Source: Anaerolineae bacterium
GTDB taxonomy: Bacteria; Chloroflexota; Anaerolineae; Aggregatilineales; Aggregatilineaceae
Length of the DNA: 6,833 nucleotides
Direction of reading: 5' to 3'
Assembly (NCBI GenBank): GCA_016929355.1
Contig: JAFGJA010000355.1
Coordinates: forward strand, 1-6,833
The translations under genes and the position numbers were made by a program. Shown here in pieces: positions 5,545-6,833 of the stretch (position 1 is the stretch's first letter; each line of letters starts with the position of its first letter). The notes under the pieces are model-generated. The model saw nothing but the letters and a program-made list of their open reading frames with translations. It was not told the DNA's origin and did no database searches.

Positions 5545-6518
5545 AACTGCCCTCCCCGGCGGCGGTTCCCACTCGTACCCACCAACCGTCCCGCCAGCGA
5601 ATTGATCGCGGCAGTGATCAAAAACAGCATAATGCCGATGCCGAACAACACATGATAGTGCATACTGCCTTGCGCAACCTCGCCCATTTCGGCGGCAATG
5701 GTTGCGGTCATGGTGCGCACGGGTTGCAGCGCCATATCTGCGCCGAACGTCGGGACAAATGCCGCGTTACCCGTGACCATCATCACCGCCATTGTTTCAC
5801 CAATCGCGCGCCCGATACCCAACATCACCGCCATGACCAGCCCGGATCGCGCCGCCGGGAGAACCACATGCCGGATCGTCTGCCAGCGTGTCGCGCCAAT
5901 GGCGAGCGCCCCGTCGCGGTATTCTTTCGGCACGGCGTACAACGCATCTTCCGAAATGCTGATGATGGTCGGCAGCGCCATATACGCCAGAATCAAGGAA
6001 CCGGTCAGCGCCGTGAGTCCCGTTGGCGCACCGAGCTTTTGAATCAGTGGGGCCAACGCGATCCAGCCGAGGAACCCCAGCACAATCGACGGAATCCCCG
6101 CCAGTACTTCGATAAGCGGCTTCAGGATTTCACGCTGCCATTCCGGGGCGATCTCGCCCAGGTAGATCGCCGTAATCAGGCCCAACGGCAAAGCGACAAT
6201 GATCGCGCCGACAGTGACGATCAGCGAGCCGACGATCAACGGCCACATGCCATACAACCCCTCGTTGGGATACCAGCGACTTTCAAACAATTGGCGCAGG
6301 GGAATATCTAAAAAGGTGGGAATTCCTTCGCGCAGCAAGAACAGGAAGATCATGCCCACAATGATAATGCTCGAAATCCCCGCCAGCCGGATCAGCGATT
6401 CGATGAGGATTTCGCGCCAATCCAACAGACTCCATTGAATATTGCGGACCGCATCGAACGGGACATCACGCACCAATGTGCGTAACCGTTTGCGTAAGGT
6501 CACAGGCAAAGCGCTCAT
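5541..6518 (-). CDS. pstC: Phosphate ABC transporter permease PstC
   Basis: Inner-membrane permease that pairs with PstA to form the phosphate channel. The product is 325 residues, close to the usual ~320. A ~40-residue cytoplasmic N-terminus precedes a first membrane helix at about residues 43-63. Further hydrophobic segments lie at about 93-118, 136-160, 170-190, 222-248 and 290-310, giving the six helices expected of the family. The EAA coupling loop that contacts the ATPase is clear at about 191-225 (ALYAVPKEYRDGALAIGATR, then a WQTIRHVVLP run). The GIGRAIGETMAV stretch at about 234-245 is a PstC hallmark. The start is supported by an AGGAG in the end of pstS. The stop overlaps the pstA start as ATGA. 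The C-terminal tail is basic (GNRRRGG), consistent with a cytoplasmic end. No damage is visible. Confidence 0.96.
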   Translation of the reverse strand: MSALPVTLRKRLRTLVRDVPFDAVRNIQWSLLDWREILIESLIRLAGISSIIIVGMIFLFLLREGIPTFLDIPLRQLFESRWYPNEGLYGMWPLIVGSLIVTVGAIIVALPLGLITAIYLGEIAPEWQREILKPLIEVLAGIPSIVLGFLGWIALAPLIQKLGAPTGLTALTGSLILAYMALPTIISISEDALYAVPKEYRDGALAIGATRWQTIRHVVLPAARSGLVMAVMLGIGRAIGETMAVMMVTGNAAFVPTFGADMALQPVRTMTATIAAEMGEVAQGSMHYHVLFGIGIMLFLITAAINSLAGRLVGTSGNRRRGGQL

Positions 6519-6522
6519 ATTT

Positions 6523-6833
6523 TTACTCCTGACTCAAGGCCACAAAACCCAGTTCGGAAACGATCTGCTGCCCCTCTGGTCCGCGCAGCCAGTCCAGGTA
6601 ATCGGCAATCGCGCCGGTGGGTTCACCGGCAGTATACATATAGAGGTTACGCGCCAATGGATAGCTGCCATCCGCGCCGGTTTCGACCGTGGGGAACACA
6701 TACGGCGATGCGCTGTCTTGCGCCACCGCGATCACTTTTTCGTCCTCGGTGACATACCCCAGCCCGTCATAGCCGATGGCGTTCGGGTTGCGGCTGACTT
6801 CACTGGTAATGCCCACCGAGGAAGGCATCAGCA
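6523..6833 (-). CDS. pstS: Phosphate-binding protein PstS, C-terminal part (5' end beyond window)
   Basis: This is the C-terminal ~103 residues of the extracytoplasmic phosphate-binding protein that delivers phosphate to PstCA. The frame stays open to the right window edge, so the start, signal peptide and N-terminal lobe are not visible. The visible ATG at 6826-6828 is an internal methionine, because the frame continues upstream of it. Recognisable PstS features are the NPNAIGYDGLGYV stretch, the YPLARNLYMYT strand typical of the PstS C-terminal lobe, and the closing helix with DWLRGPEGQQIV and GFVAL. The gene ends in TAA, 4 bp before pstC, and its last two codons (CAG GAG) double as the pstC ribosome binding site. 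The first position in a pst operon is normal for pstS. The identification is firm from both sequence and context; only the length is unknown. Confidence 0.93.
   Translation of the reverse strand, partial: LMPSSVGITSEVSRNPNAIGYDGLGYVTEDEKVIAVAQDSASPYVFPTVETGADGSYPLARNLYMYTAGEPTGAIADYLDWLRGPEGQQIVSELGFVALSQE
6526..6530 (-). promoter_or_regulatory. Ribosome binding site of pstC inside the pstS stop region
   Basis: AGGAG on the minus strand, 7 nt before the pstC ATG. It is formed by the last two sense codons of pstS, which supports the ATG at 6516-6518 as the pstC start and suggests coupled translation. Confidence 0.7.

Noticed and set aside
4954..6311. Long plus-strand open frames opposite pstA and pstC (4954-5655 and 5652-6311)
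   Set aside because: They lie antisense to well-conserved permease genes, and their products are rich in Arg, Gln, His and Asp without any recognisable domain. They are by-products of codon bias in the real genes.

Overview
This window is most likely chromosomal DNA of a Chloroflexota bacterium, Anaerolineae-like. The assignment is inferred from moderate GC content, GTAGGGGC-type intergenic palindromes and protein flavour, with no marker gene to confirm it. All eight genes are on the minus strand, so the biological order runs from right to left.

The right two thirds (about 6833 down to 2354) is a high-affinity phosphate uptake operon: pstS (C-terminal part only, cut by the window edge), pstC, pstA, two consecutive pstB-type ATPase genes and phoU. 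The first five genes are tightly packed (4-bp gap, ATGA overlap, 10-bp gap, TAATG overlap), and phoU follows after 47 bp. A hairpin plus T-run just after phoU looks like the operon terminator. The operon promoter and any Pho box would lie upstream of pstS, outside the window. PstS captures phosphate, PstC and PstA form the membrane channel, the two PstB proteins power it, and PhoU reports transporter state and restrains uptake.

The most notable feature is that the two PstB ATPases have degenerated in complementary ways. The first has lost the Q-loop glutamine and the catalytic Walker B glutamate but keeps LSGGQ. The second keeps all its own ATP-binding and catalytic residues but has LNPGQ instead of LSGGQ. 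In a head-to-tail heterodimer all the losses fall in one ATP site and the other site stays intact. That is the architecture of asymmetric ABC transporters such as TM287/288, TAP or CFTR, here in a phosphate importer.

The left third (2320 down to 128) is a separate two-gene unit with its own candidate promoter. It encodes a zinc-ribbon protein with a protein-kinase-like fold lacking the catalytic residues (a pseudokinase), followed by a von Willebrand factor A (VWA) protein with an intact metal-binding MIDAS motif. The pair resembles VWA/kinase signalling modules such as the TerY-P group, but its function is unknown. The leftmost 127 bases are non-coding and hold two back-to-back palindromes of the same family as the phoU terminator hairpin.
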